From Vibrio sp. HI00D65 (GTDB lineage Bacteria > Pseudomonadota > Gammaproteobacteria > Enterobacterales > Vibrionaceae): a stretch of 64,000 bases of DNA. Positions 42,549 through 52,273 of this stretch are shown piece by piece. The notes beneath the pieces were generated by a model. It worked only from the letters and a program-made list of their open reading frames with translations, had not been told where the DNA came from and searched no databases. The stretch lies in assembly GCF_001635455.1 (NCBI RefSeq), contig NZ_LWEH01000364.1, forward strand, positions 62,001 through 126,000, in the 5' to 3' direction. Numbering within the stretch: the stretch's first letter is position 1; each line of letters begins with the position of its first letter. The translations under genes and the position numbers were made by a program.

Positions 42549-45326
42549 TTATGACGCTTTAGGTCGCATGATGTTCTTGACCTTACGGCTATTTTCACCA
42601 AAGATACGCTGCACTAACGCATTCATATCATCTGCTGAAATCGATCTCGCCATTCGTTCCACTTGAGATAAAGCATCGATATCGTAGCCATGAAGCAGAT
42701 AACGAGATACATACCAGGCTTGGTCAATAGAGCTCATCTCAAGAGGCTTAAAATCAGCTTCAAACTGTTTCACCACCGCATGCATCTCTTGCTCAGAGAC
42801 ACCTTGTAGAAGGTCGCTAATGACCTTATCGATTGCCACTTCTACTTTTTCGACATTCTCTGGCGCGACCATCGCCCCAATAGCCCACTCAAGAAATGGC
42901 TCCCCATCGGCAGATGCTAAGTAGGTATAAGGCGAGTAATCTAAGCTTAACTCTTCACGAATATAGCTATCTAAACGAGTCGCCAGTAGGCGCTCCAGTA
43001 AGCTTTCCATGAAAATATCTTTTGCCGTGAAGTCTTGCTCGGTAGCGCTTGCGGGTTCAGAGATCACTCGCAAGATGTACTCAGCACTATTTACATTGTT
43101 AATCGCCAAATCAATACGTGACTCCAGTGGCTGGTTGTATGCCACTTTAAATTCAGGTACCGCGGCTTTTTCCAACGGAATAGAAGCCAAGTACTGCTGA
43201 ACCAAAGGCTTCAATAGACTTGGGTCGATATCACCAACGACCACCAGCTGGTTTTGTCTCATTTGACCAAACAGCTGCTGATGAAGGTTATCGACATCTT
43301 CCACTGAAACCGCTGCAACACGCTCTTTATCAACCAACAGGTGACGACTATCCGGACTATAGATATTTTGGTTTATTGCGCGTTCAAACTGACCGACCGG
43401 ACTGCTCAAGAAAGATTCTTGTCCCTGTACAAACTCTTGCTTCACCGCCTCTAGTTGCTCAGGGTTGATTTTAGGTGCCGTGATGAAGGTATACAGTGCA
43501 GCAAATGTATCTTTTAGCCCATCTTTCTGAATATTAAATTCAATGCCATGACGGGTATTGCCAATGAAACTATCTGCTCGGATATCTTCACGGTCAAAAT
43601 AAGCAAGTAGCTCAGATCCCGTAAACTCACCGACACCACTTCGAGCAAACGTCGGCAATGCCACTTCAACCGCTGGGTATAAGCTCGGTTCCAAAGCGGC
43701 TTTTCCACCGAGACTCATATACATCACACCAACATCATCACCCGCCGCATAATCACGCAGGTACCACATATCGACGCCATTGCTTAACGTCCATTTCTGA
43801 ATGTATGGATCTACCGACATTTGTTCTACCAGCACAACCTCGCCCGCCGAACTAGGAACGGCGAAGGCACTTGCAGAAGCAATAACGAGCGGTGGGGTTC
43901 CTGGTTCGCTATAAGTTGCTTTTAAGCTGTCTAAAGAATTGACGACAGCGGTTCTATCTTCAGAGTCGTCCATCCCGATAACAAGGAAGTAATCATCAGA
44001 AAGCAGATTCTTGATGTTGTCGTTGATCGTTTCAAGGCTTAGATTAGCGATGAATGCTTCTAGGCTGGCTTGATAGTCTTTCTGTGATTGGACGATTCGG
44101 CCACTAACAAGAGCGCTCGCTTTATCGCTCGCGTGATCAGCGCTATCAAACTTATCCCAGTCATCCTCGATGTTATCCAGCAGGTCTTGGTAGTAGTGCT
44201 GCTCGGCAACGATATCCATTTTCGACACACCAAAATCACGCAGTGATGCCAGCGTAGAGAGAAGCTCCTGTTGGATTACATCACGCCCACCATTCGGAAA
44301 ACCAACACTGATTGATGAATAATTCAGAGCTCCCATCTGATAGTTTTCAGATGCTACCCATTGGGTCGGTAAAGCTGCGTCATTGAATACCGTTTCGAGT
44401 CTTTGACGAATGAGTTGTAGAGCCGTTTCATCTAACCAGCGCTGGTGTTGTTGAGCATGGTTTTCGATGCGATACAGACCACGATTGAACGTTAAAGTGA
44501 TGCTTGGCGCTTCTCTACCTGCATACTCAACATAATCACCTTCATTAAACGAAGTCGTATTCTGTTTCTCTGGTCTTGGCGTTTCGCCGCGCTCCCAACC
44601 CGAAAATTTCTCTTCAATCAGTGGGATCAGTGTTTTAAGGTCCACATCACCAGAAACCACTAGCTCAACGATTTGAGGTTGATACCAAGTTTGGTAAAAG
44701 TCGGTAAGCCCTTCCGACGTGGCAGCCATAACCGAAGCTTTAGTTCCTAACGCACCTTGCGATTCGTAAGGGCTGCCTTCGAATAGGTAATCAACATATT
44801 TCTCGGGGAATGACTTATCATCGAGACGAGCCATACGAAACTCACCAAGAATCACTCCCTTTTCTTTTTCAACTTCCGAACTAGAGAGATCGAGGCCATC
44901 GCCAACGTCACGCATCCAAGTCAATGCTTGCTCTAATTGGAGGTTATCTGGCAAATCTAATTCATACACCGTATCTTCATAGGAAGTATAGGCATTGATG
45001 TCCGCACCAAAGCTGGAGCCAGCTTCTTCAAATAGACGAATCACATCATTTTGAGAGAAGTTCTTGCTGCCATTAAATGCCATATGCTCGACAAAGTGAG
45101 CATAGCCTTCTTGTTGAGGTGTTTCTTGAATGGAGCCCGCGTGCACAACTAAACGCACAGATACCGATGCTTCATGATCAGGATAAACATGGTAGGTAAA
45201 ACCATTATCCAGTTGAGCAGATGTCCAGGCAGGATCTGGTTGAATTAAAGTTTCATTGGTTTTTGATGTAGAACTGCAACCAACCAGGGCAAAGCATATT
45301 GCCGTCGCTAAATAATATGTCTTCAT
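42549..45326 (-). CDS. M16-family zinc metallopeptidase, lipoprotein
   Basis: 925 residues. A signal peptide ends in LVGC (Cys17), so it is a lipid-anchored periplasmic protein. The inverted zinc motif HFVEH (77-81) with the distal glutamate region (EKEKGVILGEFRMARLDD) marks an active N-terminal M16 domain; the C-terminal M16 domain begins around 500 (WYLRDYAAGDDVGVMYMSLG) and lacks the motif, as is normal. PqqL/pitrilysin-like size. Such proteins degrade peptides in the periplasm. Monocistronic with its own terminator, upstream of vemP on the same strand. Confidence 0.92.
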   Translation of the reverse strand: MKTYYLATAICFALVGCSSTSKTNETLIQPDPAWTSAQLDNGFTYHVYPDHEASVSVRLVVHAGSIQETPQQEGYAHFVEHMAFNGSKNFSQNDVIRLFEEAGSSFGADINAYTSYEDTVYELDLPDNLQLEQALTWMRDVGDGLDLSSSEVEKEKGVILGEFRMARLDDKSFPEKYVDYLFEGSPYESQGALGTKASVMAATSEGLTDFYQTWYQPQIVELVVSGDVDLKTLIPLIEEKFSGWERGETPRPEKQNTTSFNEGDYVEYAGREAPSITLTFNRGLYRIENHAQQHQRWLDETALQLIRQRLETVFNDAALPTQWVASENYQMGALNYSSISVGFPNGGRDVIQQELLSTLASLRDFGVSKMDIVAEQHYYQDLLDNIEDDWDKFDSADHASDKASALVSGRIVQSQKDYQASLEAFIANLSLETINDNIKNLLSDDYFLVIGMDDSEDRTAVVNSLDSLKATYSEPGTPPLVIASASAFAVPSSAGEVVLVEQMSVDPYIQKWTLSNGVDMWYLRDYAAGDDVGVMYMSLGGKAALEPSLYPAVEVALPTFARSGVGEFTGSELLAYFDREDIRADSFIGNTRHGIEFNIQKDGLKDTFAALYTFITAPKINPEQLEAVKQEFVQGQESFLSSPVGQFERAINQNIYSPDSRHLLVDKERVAAVSVEDVDNLHQQLFGQMRQNQLVVVGDIDPSLLKPLVQQYLASIPLEKAAVPEFKVAYNQPLESRIDLAINNVNSAEYILRVISEPASATEQDFTAKDIFMESLLERLLATRLDSYIREELSLDYSPYTYLASADGEPFLEWAIGAMVAPENVEKVEVAIDKVISDLLQGVSEQEMHAVVKQFEADFKPLEMSSIDQAWYVSRYLLHGYDIDALSQVERMARSISADDMNALVQRIFGENSRKVKNIMRPKAS

Positions 45327-45502
45327 AACAACCTCTTAATGTCATTCACTGACAATATACAGATTGAGTTAATGATTATTATTTAATATTTAACCAAATG
45401 AATATAGTTGTGATCTAGATCGTCATCTTATAAATTACAATAACACATGTAAAGTCAGCCATATTCAACTAGAAGTTCAGGAGTAAGGGGAAGAAAAACA
45501 GA

Positions 45503-46351
45503 CTACATGCCTTTAAACAGAGCTTGCGAGGCACGGCTGATTGGCAGCTTGTCACCGGATACATACGCCGACATCTGACCGGATAGTCCTTTTTTGACCT
45601 TATCAATAGCCGACACTTTCACCACCACTGAACGATGGATCTGCCAAAACTCATCCGGATTAAGTTGAGCGAGTAACTCCTTTAGAGATACACGAAGAAT
45701 AAACTCCTCTAATAGCCCACCGTGCCCTTTCTTGAATATCGATACGTATTTATCTTCGGCTTTGAAATACGCCACATCATCGACGGCGATCAGGTGAATG
45801 TCTTCGCCAACGCTGGCTTTGAGCCACGTAAGATACTTTTTCTGCGACAAATAAGGAGGCTGCGTTTGCTGTGACGCCGACTGTGACAGTTGCTGAAGTT
45901 GACTCATGAGTGCAGCGATGTCGGGTTGTTCTGGCATATGACCGGACTGTGTTTGATTACTTGATAAGCGCGCTTGAATCTTCTGACAGGTAGCAAGCAG
46001 GCGCTCTTCATTGATTGGCTTGAGTAGGTAATCTATCGCATTATGCTCAAAAGCTTTAACCGCATACTCGTCGTAAGCCGTAATGAAGACCACCAGCGGC
46101 GGTGATGCAAGCTTGTTCAATTGTTTGGCTAGGGAAATGCCATCAAGCTCTGGCATACGAATATCAAGAAAGACGACATCAGGTTTTAGCTGCTGAATAC
46201 TCTGCATAGCCTCTGTCCCATTTTTGGCCTTACTGACAATCTCTAGCTCAGGCCAAACCTCAGCAAGACTCTTATCCAAGTGATGCCTTAACAGTGCTTC
46301 ATCGTCTGCGATAATTGCCGTCACACTGTGTTTTAGTCCTGAGTTGATCAT
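45503..46351 (-). CDS. LytTR-family response regulator
   Basis: 282 residues. Receiver domain 10-125 with acidic pair D16/D17, phosphoacceptor D63 (VFLDIRMPELDG) and K in LLKPINEE. After a Gln-rich linker (SQLQQLSQSASQQTQPPYLS), the LytTR DNA-binding domain follows (about 180-282: VAYFKAEDKYVSIF, QIHRSVVVKVSAIDKV). It is the last gene of the envelope ABC/barrel operon and partner of the adjacent LytS-type kinase. It probably regulates this operon (inferred). Confidence 0.93.
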   Translation of the reverse strand: MINSGLKHSVTAIIADDEALLRHHLDKSLAEVWPELEIVSKAKNGTEAMQSIQQLKPDVVFLDIRMPELDGISLAKQLNKLASPPLVVFITAYDEYAVKAFEHNAIDYLLKPINEERLLATCQKIQARLSSNQTQSGHMPEQPDIAALMSQLQQLSQSASQQTQPPYLSQKKYLTWLKASVGEDIHLIAVDDVAYFKAEDKYVSIFKKGHGGLLEEFILRVSLKELLAQLNPDEFWQIHRSVVVKVSAIDKVKKGLSGQMSAYVSGDKLPISRASQALFKGM

Positions 46352-46401
46352 TATTCTTCCTTTAAATTCACACTGTAAATCGTCTGTTTTCGTAACAGTA
46401 C

Positions 46402-47460
46402 TTAGAGTTTCAGAACTGCATTCTCGGAGCTAGTTTCGCTGATGAGCGGCAACAAGATTGTCGACACCACGCCGCCAGTCGCTTGCTCTGTGATCGTCAG
46501 GCTCGCCTTATCTCCGTATAGGGTAGCAATACGCTGACGAATATTACTCAATCCAACACCATGGCCAGCAGCAATAGACGGTGCTGTCAGCCCCACGCCA
46601 CTGTCTGATACTTCAATTTTCATCTGGTCGTCTTGCTGAACAATTCGGATATTGACTTCACCACCAGTAGCCTTAGGTTCAATTCCGTGTGTTAACGCAT
46701 TCTCAACCAAAGGTTGAATCAAGAAAGGTGGAATCACTTGTTGTTCGCTGATGTCGTTGGTTTCAATCGAGAACGTCAAACGTTCATCTAATCGTATCTT
46801 CTGGATGTTCAAATAAGCGTCTAGTAAATCGACCTCTTGAGCTATGGTCAATTGCTCAGTACGGCTGTTCTTGAGGGTCACACGCAACAAGTCTGTCAGT
46901 TTTTCAAGCATCAACTTAGCTTTGGCGCTATCACTCTCAATCAATACATTAATGGTCGCAAGAGTGTTGAACAAAAAGTGCGGCTCGATTTGGCTTTGTA
47001 GCTGTTTTAACTGGCTAAGTACAACGACCTTTTCTTGATCAGCTTGGCGACGTTTCGCCACCTCTAATTCATTATCGGCACGTAGCTGCTGCTCTCTTGT
47101 GTAGAAGTAGTAATAACAAACGGAACAGAAGATCACACCAAGCAGTATCACGGATTTAAGATCGGAAAGGTTAGAGCCGAAAAAGCCGTTCAACCAATAG
47201 TGTGCATTCAAGGTACCCACCACCATAGCAATGGCCATCGAAACGCCAACTTCAAATACGCGAGATTCTCGTTTAAACCACTTAACCAACACAAACGAAG
47301 AGCCCACCGCGCTGTAGCCAAAACCGAAGCTGATGGCTAAATTGAGTGTTAACCCGCCTCCCCAAATCGTATGGGTTGTAATTGCAATAAGAACGCAAAA
47401 TAGCGTGGTGAACGCGAAGCTTTTGATCCATGAAAAGCGACTGTTTGAAGAAGTGTCCAT
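46402..47460 (-). CDS. LytS/YehU-type membrane sensor histidine kinase
   Basis: 352 residues. Four hydrophobic segments occupy about 14-125, followed by a helical linker and the His_kinase domain (QIEPHFLFNTLATINVLIES, phospho-His in EPHFLFN) and an HATPase domain (PPFLIQPLVENALTHGIEPK, then VSDSGVGL and GHGVGLSNIRQRIATLYG). There is no periplasmic domain, so the signal is probably sensed within the membrane. Its ATG overlaps the stop of the outer-membrane barrel gene (TAATG). Confidence 0.93.
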   Translation of the reverse strand: MDTSSNSRFSWIKSFAFTTLFCVLIAITTHTIWGGGLTLNLAISFGFGYSAVGSSFVLVKWFKRESRVFEVGVSMAIAMVVGTLNAHYWLNGFFGSNLSDLKSVILLGVIFCSVCYYYFYTREQQLRADNELEVAKRRQADQEKVVVLSQLKQLQSQIEPHFLFNTLATINVLIESDSAKAKLMLEKLTDLLRVTLKNSRTEQLTIAQEVDLLDAYLNIQKIRLDERLTFSIETNDISEQQVIPPFLIQPLVENALTHGIEPKATGGEVNIRIVQQDDQMKIEVSDSGVGLTAPSIAAGHGVGLSNIRQRIATLYGDKASLTITEQATGGVVSTILLPLISETSSENAVLKL

Positions 47461-48752
47461 TAAAATCGTCCTTTGATATTTAAAAGAATCATATGACTAT
47501 CCGGTAAGTTGGCGTAAGCAGAATCACTTTTACCGCCTAGAAAGCGTGCAGCAAGTTCCAATTCCAACGACGAATCGCCATTATCGAAAGCCTGATAATT
47601 GAGCCACTGCGTAGCAATAAAGCCACCGTCTTGCGGAGACAGCATGACATCAAATGTTGGCGTGATATCTTCAAGCCAGCCATGTGTCGAGTCCAAAGAC
47701 CAGTGAAACATGAGATTGTGTTGAACCAAATTAGCGTGTTGATAACCTTGAGCGTAAGAGCCCGCCAACGATGTTGTCATGGGATTAAGAGACAAAGACT
47801 CCGCATTCTCTAAAGCGCTTTGCCACTCACTATCACTCCAAGCGCGGCTATCAAACCAGTATTCCAGTACCACATTGTGGCCCGTCTCGTTGGCCCATGT
47901 TAGTCCGAGTAAGGCTTGGTAAGCCTCGCCCCGCTCTTCTAGATAAACCGGTTCAAGCAGTGAGTTGGGCTGGCTGTAACCCAAACTTTGTCGCTGATAA
48001 ACCATCGAACCGTGAAACTCCCACGCGAGGTTTAATACCGACACCAAGCTTGCTCCAAACAAACCGTGGCGTACATCGTCGTAATAAGCGACCCATTGAT
48101 ATTCGTGATCGCCTACTAAGTTGAAACGACGTAAGCCAAACCCTTGTTGCTGATTCTGCTTTTCGAATTGATTCACATCTTGGGAAGTCCATGATGAATC
48201 GCTGTAAAGCAGTGTCCATTCGCCCGTCATATCGAACAGTGACGCGGAAGCCACACCTGCGCCCTCTTCTGCGACAATGCCCACAGGGTTTTGTCGGTAA
48301 GGCTTAATGATGTCTAAAGGTCGGTAACCATAACCAACGCCCCAATCTAGGCGAACCTTACCGAGTGTGGCATCGAAGTAATGATCACCGAACGCTGAAT
48401 TAGACAGTTCAACACCACCTTGCCAAAACAACTCGCGTACAATGAATTCCGATTCAAAGCTCGCGTCTTGGTCTTGAGGAGTATTACTCAAAATGTCATT
48501 GGCTTTTACGGCAAACAGGCCAAGCCAATTACCATATCCAACTTCAAGATCCAGCAAACCATTGAGTGACTGACGGTTATCAGATACGAAAGGACTAAAT
48601 GGCGACTCTCGCGATTCAACGCCTTCAGCACTCAGTTGCCAGTCCCACGCTAGGCTCAGATCGCCCGCTTGAGTCGTGTGACTCATACAAGACAATGCAA
48701 ACAAGGTAGCGATTGAAGGCTTGATGTGGAATCGACGGCTAGAAGCTTTCAT
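47460..48752 (-). CDS. Outer-membrane beta-barrel protein
   Basis: 430 residues from the ATG at 48752; AGGTGG lies five bases upstream, and an in-frame GTG three codons earlier is discounted. A signal peptide ends about residue 30 (CMSHTTQAGD). The mature sequence is full of alternating amphipathic strands rich in Trp, Tyr and Gly, and it ends ILLNIKGRF with the C-terminal Phe expected of BAM substrates. Specific motif seen: GKVRLDWGVGYGYRPLDIIK. It has no recognised name; some resemblance to DUF1302-type proteins found beside LolA-like partners is only by context. Probably the outer-membrane end of the transporter encoded upstream. Confidence 0.82.
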   Translation of the reverse strand: MKASSRRFHIKPSIATLFALSCMSHTTQAGDLSLAWDWQLSAEGVESRESPFSPFVSDNRQSLNGLLDLEVGYGNWLGLFAVKANDILSNTPQDQDASFESEFIVRELFWQGGVELSNSAFGDHYFDATLGKVRLDWGVGYGYRPLDIIKPYRQNPVGIVAEEGAGVASASLFDMTGEWTLLYSDSSWTSQDVNQFEKQNQQQGFGLRRFNLVGDHEYQWVAYYDDVRHGLFGASLVSVLNLAWEFHGSMVYQRQSLGYSQPNSLLEPVYLEERGEAYQALLGLTWANETGHNVVLEYWFDSRAWSDSEWQSALENAESLSLNPMTTSLAGSYAQGYQHANLVQHNLMFHWSLDSTHGWLEDITPTFDVMLSPQDGGFIATQWLNYQAFDNGDSSLELELAARFLGGKSDSAYANLPDSHMILLNIKGRF

Positions 48753-48761
48753 ACCACCCAC

Positions 48762-49544
48762 CTAAAGCCCAGACACGCTATTACGCGATAAGTAAGCAGG
48801 GTTGTAGTATTTATCTGCCAAGGCTTGCTCGCTTACCTCGCGATACTCAATCACGGTTTTCTTACTTGGTTGAATCTTATCGAGCAAGGTCATCGACACC
48901 ACACTTGGCAAGCCATCTCGCACGCCTTCAGTAAACCAAGCTTGCTTGGCTAACTTACCTGAACGCAGATACAGATCCGCTTTAACAGGAAACGCTCGGT
49001 CTGCCGTTAACCACAGATCAATCGATTGATAACTCGCGCCCTTAGTTTTCGCCGTGAGTTTTAAGTGGTAGGTATCAAGCAGCTCACCACTTGGCATCTC
49101 AACCGATTGTTCAGCAACCCACTCGCCTTGGTAGTCTTCACTCCAAGTCAGCGTTGAGATATCACCAACCGAAGCTTCACCAAGCAATTTTTGCATCGGG
49201 GTGATACGAATTGGACGGCGCGATTTCGGCATCAGTAACCAATAGTTGTCCTCTATCATCAGCATCTTTTGACCCGCCTCGACCGCCGACTTGAACACGA
49301 CCAGCGACTCTCGATTTGGTCTTGTGTAGACGTTGTACTCACGGGTTTTGTCCAGTTGCTCGTCTTGATATAGCGCGACCAGAGATACCACTTTTGATGC
49401 CTGTTCGCTGTTCAGACGGTAGCTGTCTGCCTTAGCAATCATCTCGGTAACTAGCTGTGAATCGATAGCCCAGCTTGATGCCGATACTAGAGCCAAGGAC
49501 AACGCAGAACCTAAAATAGTGAGTGAACGAGTAAGTTTATACAT
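48762..49544 (-). CDS. LolA-like outer-membrane lipoprotein-sorting protein (COG2834 type)
   Basis: 260 residues with a cleavable signal (SLALVSASSWAID). The mature part has the LolA/LolB-like half-barrel pattern: VYTRPNRESLVVFKSAVEAG, MLMIEDNYWLLMPKSRRPIR, GEASVGDISTLTWSEDYQGE, LTAKTKGASYQSIDLWLTAD and FPVKADLYLRSGKLAKQAWF. Proteins of this group carry lipids or lipoproteins across the periplasm. It overlaps the permease gene by 8 bases and precedes the barrel gene by 9, which argues for one machine. It is not the housekeeping LolA. Confidence 0.85.
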   Translation of the reverse strand: MYKLTRSLTILGSALSLALVSASSWAIDSQLVTEMIAKADSYRLNSEQASKVVSLVALYQDEQLDKTREYNVYTRPNRESLVVFKSAVEAGQKMLMIEDNYWLLMPKSRRPIRITPMQKLLGEASVGDISTLTWSEDYQGEWVAEQSVEMPSGELLDTYHLKLTAKTKGASYQSIDLWLTADRAFPVKADLYLRSGKLAKQAWFTEGVRDGLPSVVSMTLLDKIQPSKKTVIEYREVSEQALADKYYNPAYLSRNSVSGL

Positions 49545-50826
49545 AAACCAGCGCCTCCGTGATTGGCTTATTTACGCCTTTGCGAGCAGAGAAGTAAGCA
49601 GCCAGCAAACATATCGTCAGCACACCTAAGGTGGCGTAACCAACCAATTCCAATGAGAAGTAAATATTAAGTGGGTAACCTTCGGTTCGACCCGGAGGTG
49701 GTGGCATTTGCGCATCAATCACCAGCAATAACACCGACACTAAACCACTCACTAGTGCGCCTATCGCACTGCCAATTACCGCCAGTAAGCCCGCCTCTTT
49801 TAGAAAACCCGCAACGATTTCAGAAGGGTAACTGCCAAGTGCCGACAAAGTGCCTATCTCACAAGTGCGTTCCGTCACCGACATGGTCATGGTGTTAAAC
49901 AAAGATACGAACACCACCAATGCCATCACTGCGCCCATGATGCCGAAGATACGGTCGTAAAGATCTTTAACCTTGGTGTAGAAGAATGCGCGATCTTGCC
50001 ATGGGGTGATCTCAATGCCTGAGCCTTGTTGACCAACTTGCTTATCCAAAGCCAATTGGATGCGTTGTTGAACCGTCGAAGTCTTATTAGTTTCAAAAAG
50101 AAATACCGACAAGGTGCTGACTTTGTCTGACGCTAAAAGCTCTTGTGCGGTAGTGATGTGTACGTACAACTGACGTTTGTCGAGCTCAGGTACGCCAGTC
50201 GAGTAAATGCCCTGCACCTTAAAATCAAAGGCATTCAATGCGCCATCACTGGTGGTCGCAAGCAATGTAACCCAATCACCAACGGCCACTTTAAGGTTAC
50301 GAGCAAGGTCGGTTCCGAGCATCACTTGTGGCTCTTGGCTGTCGTATCTTGGTGATTTCACATCCGAGAGGGTTTGACCGCTGCGCACGTCAAGGAAAGG
50401 CCCTTTCATGTCGAACTCGCGCTCATTAACGCCTGTTCCCATAAAGATGGTCGACTTGCTGCCGTTAGACACCAAACCACTAAAGTAAACTCGAGGCTGC
50501 ACACCACGTACATCGCTGTCGCCAATAATGCTCTTGGTGAGCGCTTGAACATTATCTAAACCATTACTCAGCGGCATGTCTTCGTCTTGTTCAAAATAAC
50601 CCGGCGTGCTCAAAGTAAGATGACCCATATCGCGCGCGGTTGATTCTCTCAAAGATTCGTAGGTGTAAAGTCCATAACCGCCCGCACTAGTCAGCGCAAA
50701 CACCGCAATCGCGATGATCAACACCGAAAGCAGACTACGTCGACCATTTCTCAATAGATTGAGCCACGCCAAACGGACCGAGGTTGGAAGTAAAACGGAG
50801 CTAAAGCCTTGCGTTAACTTGCCCAT
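49537..50826 (-). CDS. MacB/LolE-type ABC transporter permease
   Basis: 429 residues with the MacB/FtsX topology. One N-terminal transmembrane helix (RRSLLSVLIIAIAVFALTSA) is followed by a ~230-residue periplasmic domain, then three C-terminal helices of the FtsX domain (IMGAVMALVVFVSLFNTMTM, VTERTCEIGTLSALGSYPSE). These permeases act as mechanotransmitters, passing cytoplasmic ATP hydrolysis to the periplasm, as in LolCDE lipoprotein release. It overlaps the ATPase gene by 13 bases and the LolA-like gene by 8. Substrate unknown. Confidence 0.93.
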   Translation of the reverse strand: MGKLTQGFSSVLLPTSVRLAWLNLLRNGRRSLLSVLIIAIAVFALTSAGGYGLYTYESLRESTARDMGHLTLSTPGYFEQDEDMPLSNGLDNVQALTKSIIGDSDVRGVQPRVYFSGLVSNGSKSTIFMGTGVNEREFDMKGPFLDVRSGQTLSDVKSPRYDSQEPQVMLGTDLARNLKVAVGDWVTLLATTSDGALNAFDFKVQGIYSTGVPELDKRQLYVHITTAQELLASDKVSTLSVFLFETNKTSTVQQRIQLALDKQVGQQGSGIEITPWQDRAFFYTKVKDLYDRIFGIMGAVMALVVFVSLFNTMTMSVTERTCEIGTLSALGSYPSEIVAGFLKEAGLLAVIGSAIGALVSGLVSVLLLVIDAQMPPPPGRTEGYPLNIYFSLELVGYATLGVLTICLLAAYFSARKGVNKPITEALVYV

Positions 50827-51512
50827 GAGATCACCTCCATTGCTTCGGCTTGTGACGCTAGTTGCCCATCGATAAGTTCAATCATTCGGTCACAGCGCTC
50901 CGCCATTCTTGGGTCATGCGTTGCGACAATAAAGGTGGTGCCCATCTCGTGACCGAGCTCTTTCATAATGTCGATCACCAGATTGGCTGTGTGGCTGTCT
51001 AAGCTGGCAGTAGGCTCATCAGCAATCACTAAACTTGGGTTGTGGACCAATGCTCTGGCTATCGCAACACGTTGCTGCTGACCACCTGAAAGGTTGTCTG
51101 GACGGTGACGGATATAACACCCTAGCCCAACACGATCTAACATATCTTGGGCTCTGATCTGCTGTTCTTGCTTTGAACATTGGTTCAGCATCAACGGATA
51201 TGCGACGTTCTCAAGTGCTGTCATCACCGGAACAAGGTTGAAGCGCTGAAACACAAAACCCAATGACTGGCGGCGAAAACGCGCAGCAGCAATCTGCTCT
51301 GTTGGATACGCTTTGCCATCAATATTTATCTCACCTCGATAATCCATATCCAACAAACCTAGGATGTTCAAAAGCGTGCTTTTCCCTGATCCAGAAGGGC
51401 CGCACAGTGCCACCATTTCACCACGTTTTATCTGACCATCGACTCCCTTGAGAGCATCGACACTTTGTCCACCCGTGAGATACGACTTACTGATCCCTTT
51501 AAATTCAATCAT
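50814..51512 (-). CDS. ABC transporter ATP-binding protein (MacB/LolD type)
   Basis: 232 residues, a complete nucleotide-binding domain. Walker A GPSGSGKST (38-46), Q-loop FVFQRFNLVPVMTALENV, signature LSGGQQQR, Walker B LVIADEPTASLD and the switch His in VATHDPR are intact. LolD/MacB-like features include the x-loop segment. It partners the permease encoded downstream, homodimerising on the inner membrane. Confidence 0.95.
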   Translation of the reverse strand: MIEFKGISKSYLTGGQSVDALKGVDGQIKRGEMVALCGPSGSGKSTLLNILGLLDMDYRGEINIDGKAYPTEQIAAARFRRQSLGFVFQRFNLVPVMTALENVAYPLMLNQCSKQEQQIRAQDMLDRVGLGCYIRHRPDNLSGGQQQRVAIARALVHNPSLVIADEPTASLDSHTANLVIDIMKELGHEMGTTFIVATHDPRMAERCDRMIELIDGQLASQAEAMEVISWAS

Positions 51513-51558
51513 TCCGTTTTCCTATGATTACTCGCCAACTATTCAGCTTCCATGCCCT

Positions 51559-51613
51559 TTATTTCACTTTCGCAACTATTACTTAGCTTTCGCTACTATT
51601 ACTTGGCTTTCGC
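51559..51613. repeat. Tandem 20-bp repeat spanning a stop codon
   Basis: Two near-perfect 20-base copies (51594-51613 and 51574-51593; minus strand GCGAAAGCYAAGTAATAGTW) plus a decayed third (51559-51573). The first copy contains the last codons and TAA of the upstream gene, so the extra copies lie in the spacer before the ATPase gene. Confidence 0.85.
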
Positions 51614-52273
51614 TATTAGGGCCTTAGCAGTCATCGTTTCGATGTTATCGGCATCGGCCATTTCCATTTGCTTTAACCACGCCTGTGCTTGCGTTAGGTC
51701 TTCAGCACGAATCGATGCAGTAATTGCGTAGCGATAAATCCATGAGGTTGCAGAGAAGTGCTGTTGTTGAAATTCATCTTCCGCGAGTAGCGAGAGAAAC
51801 AAGTCGTAACCGCGATCAAAGTGGTTAAACATGTCAGGTAGAGAAGTGTAAGTCACCGCGGCCATGGCGCGAGTCAGGTAAGAATCTGGTAATCTTTGAA
51901 CACGAGGTTGTTCATGAATGGGTTGGTCTTCGTCTTTCAGCAACACCAGTGATTTGTCTATGGTCGATAAGCCCTTCTCGACATACTTCATTCTGTTCCA
52001 AGGCAAGAGTGCATCACGACCCATTAAGGTTTCTGTGCTGCCTAGGTAAACCAAAGTCAGCGGCGTCGCACCGTCTTGTTGCAGCGTGTCATTGAGGCGT
52101 TCATAGGCCATCTCGACTAGGTCTTCATTGCCTTGCGCGGCTTGATTGTAAATATCAAGCACGTCTGAACTTGGATTAGCTAGCGCCAGAGTAGGAGCGA
52201 TTAAAGCTAACCCAATTAAAAGTGAACGACGAAACAGAGCAGTAAATGAGTTTGAAGTGTTTGAAGCCGTCAT
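51599..52273 (-). CDS. Periplasmic protein with TPR-like helices, first gene of the ABC/barrel operon
   Basis: 224 residues. After a signal peptide (RSLLIGLALIAPTLALANPS) the mature part is wholly helical, with paired amphipathic helices (YNQAAQGNEDLVEMAYERLN, TSWIYRYAITASIRAEDLTQ, AQAWLKQMEMADADNIETMT) like tetratricopeptide repeats. No family recognised. Probably a periplasmic scaffold or sensor for the transporter encoded immediately downstream (inferred). The gene ends in the first copy of a 20-base tandem repeat. Confidence 0.8.
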   Translation of the reverse strand: MTASNTSNSFTALFRRSLLIGLALIAPTLALANPSSDVLDIYNQAAQGNEDLVEMAYERLNDTLQQDGATPLTLVYLGSTETLMGRDALLPWNRMKYVEKGLSTIDKSLVLLKDEDQPIHEQPRVQRLPDSYLTRAMAAVTYTSLPDMFNHFDRGYDLFLSLLAEDEFQQQHFSATSWIYRYAITASIRAEDLTQAQAWLKQMEMADADNIETMTAKALIAKAK

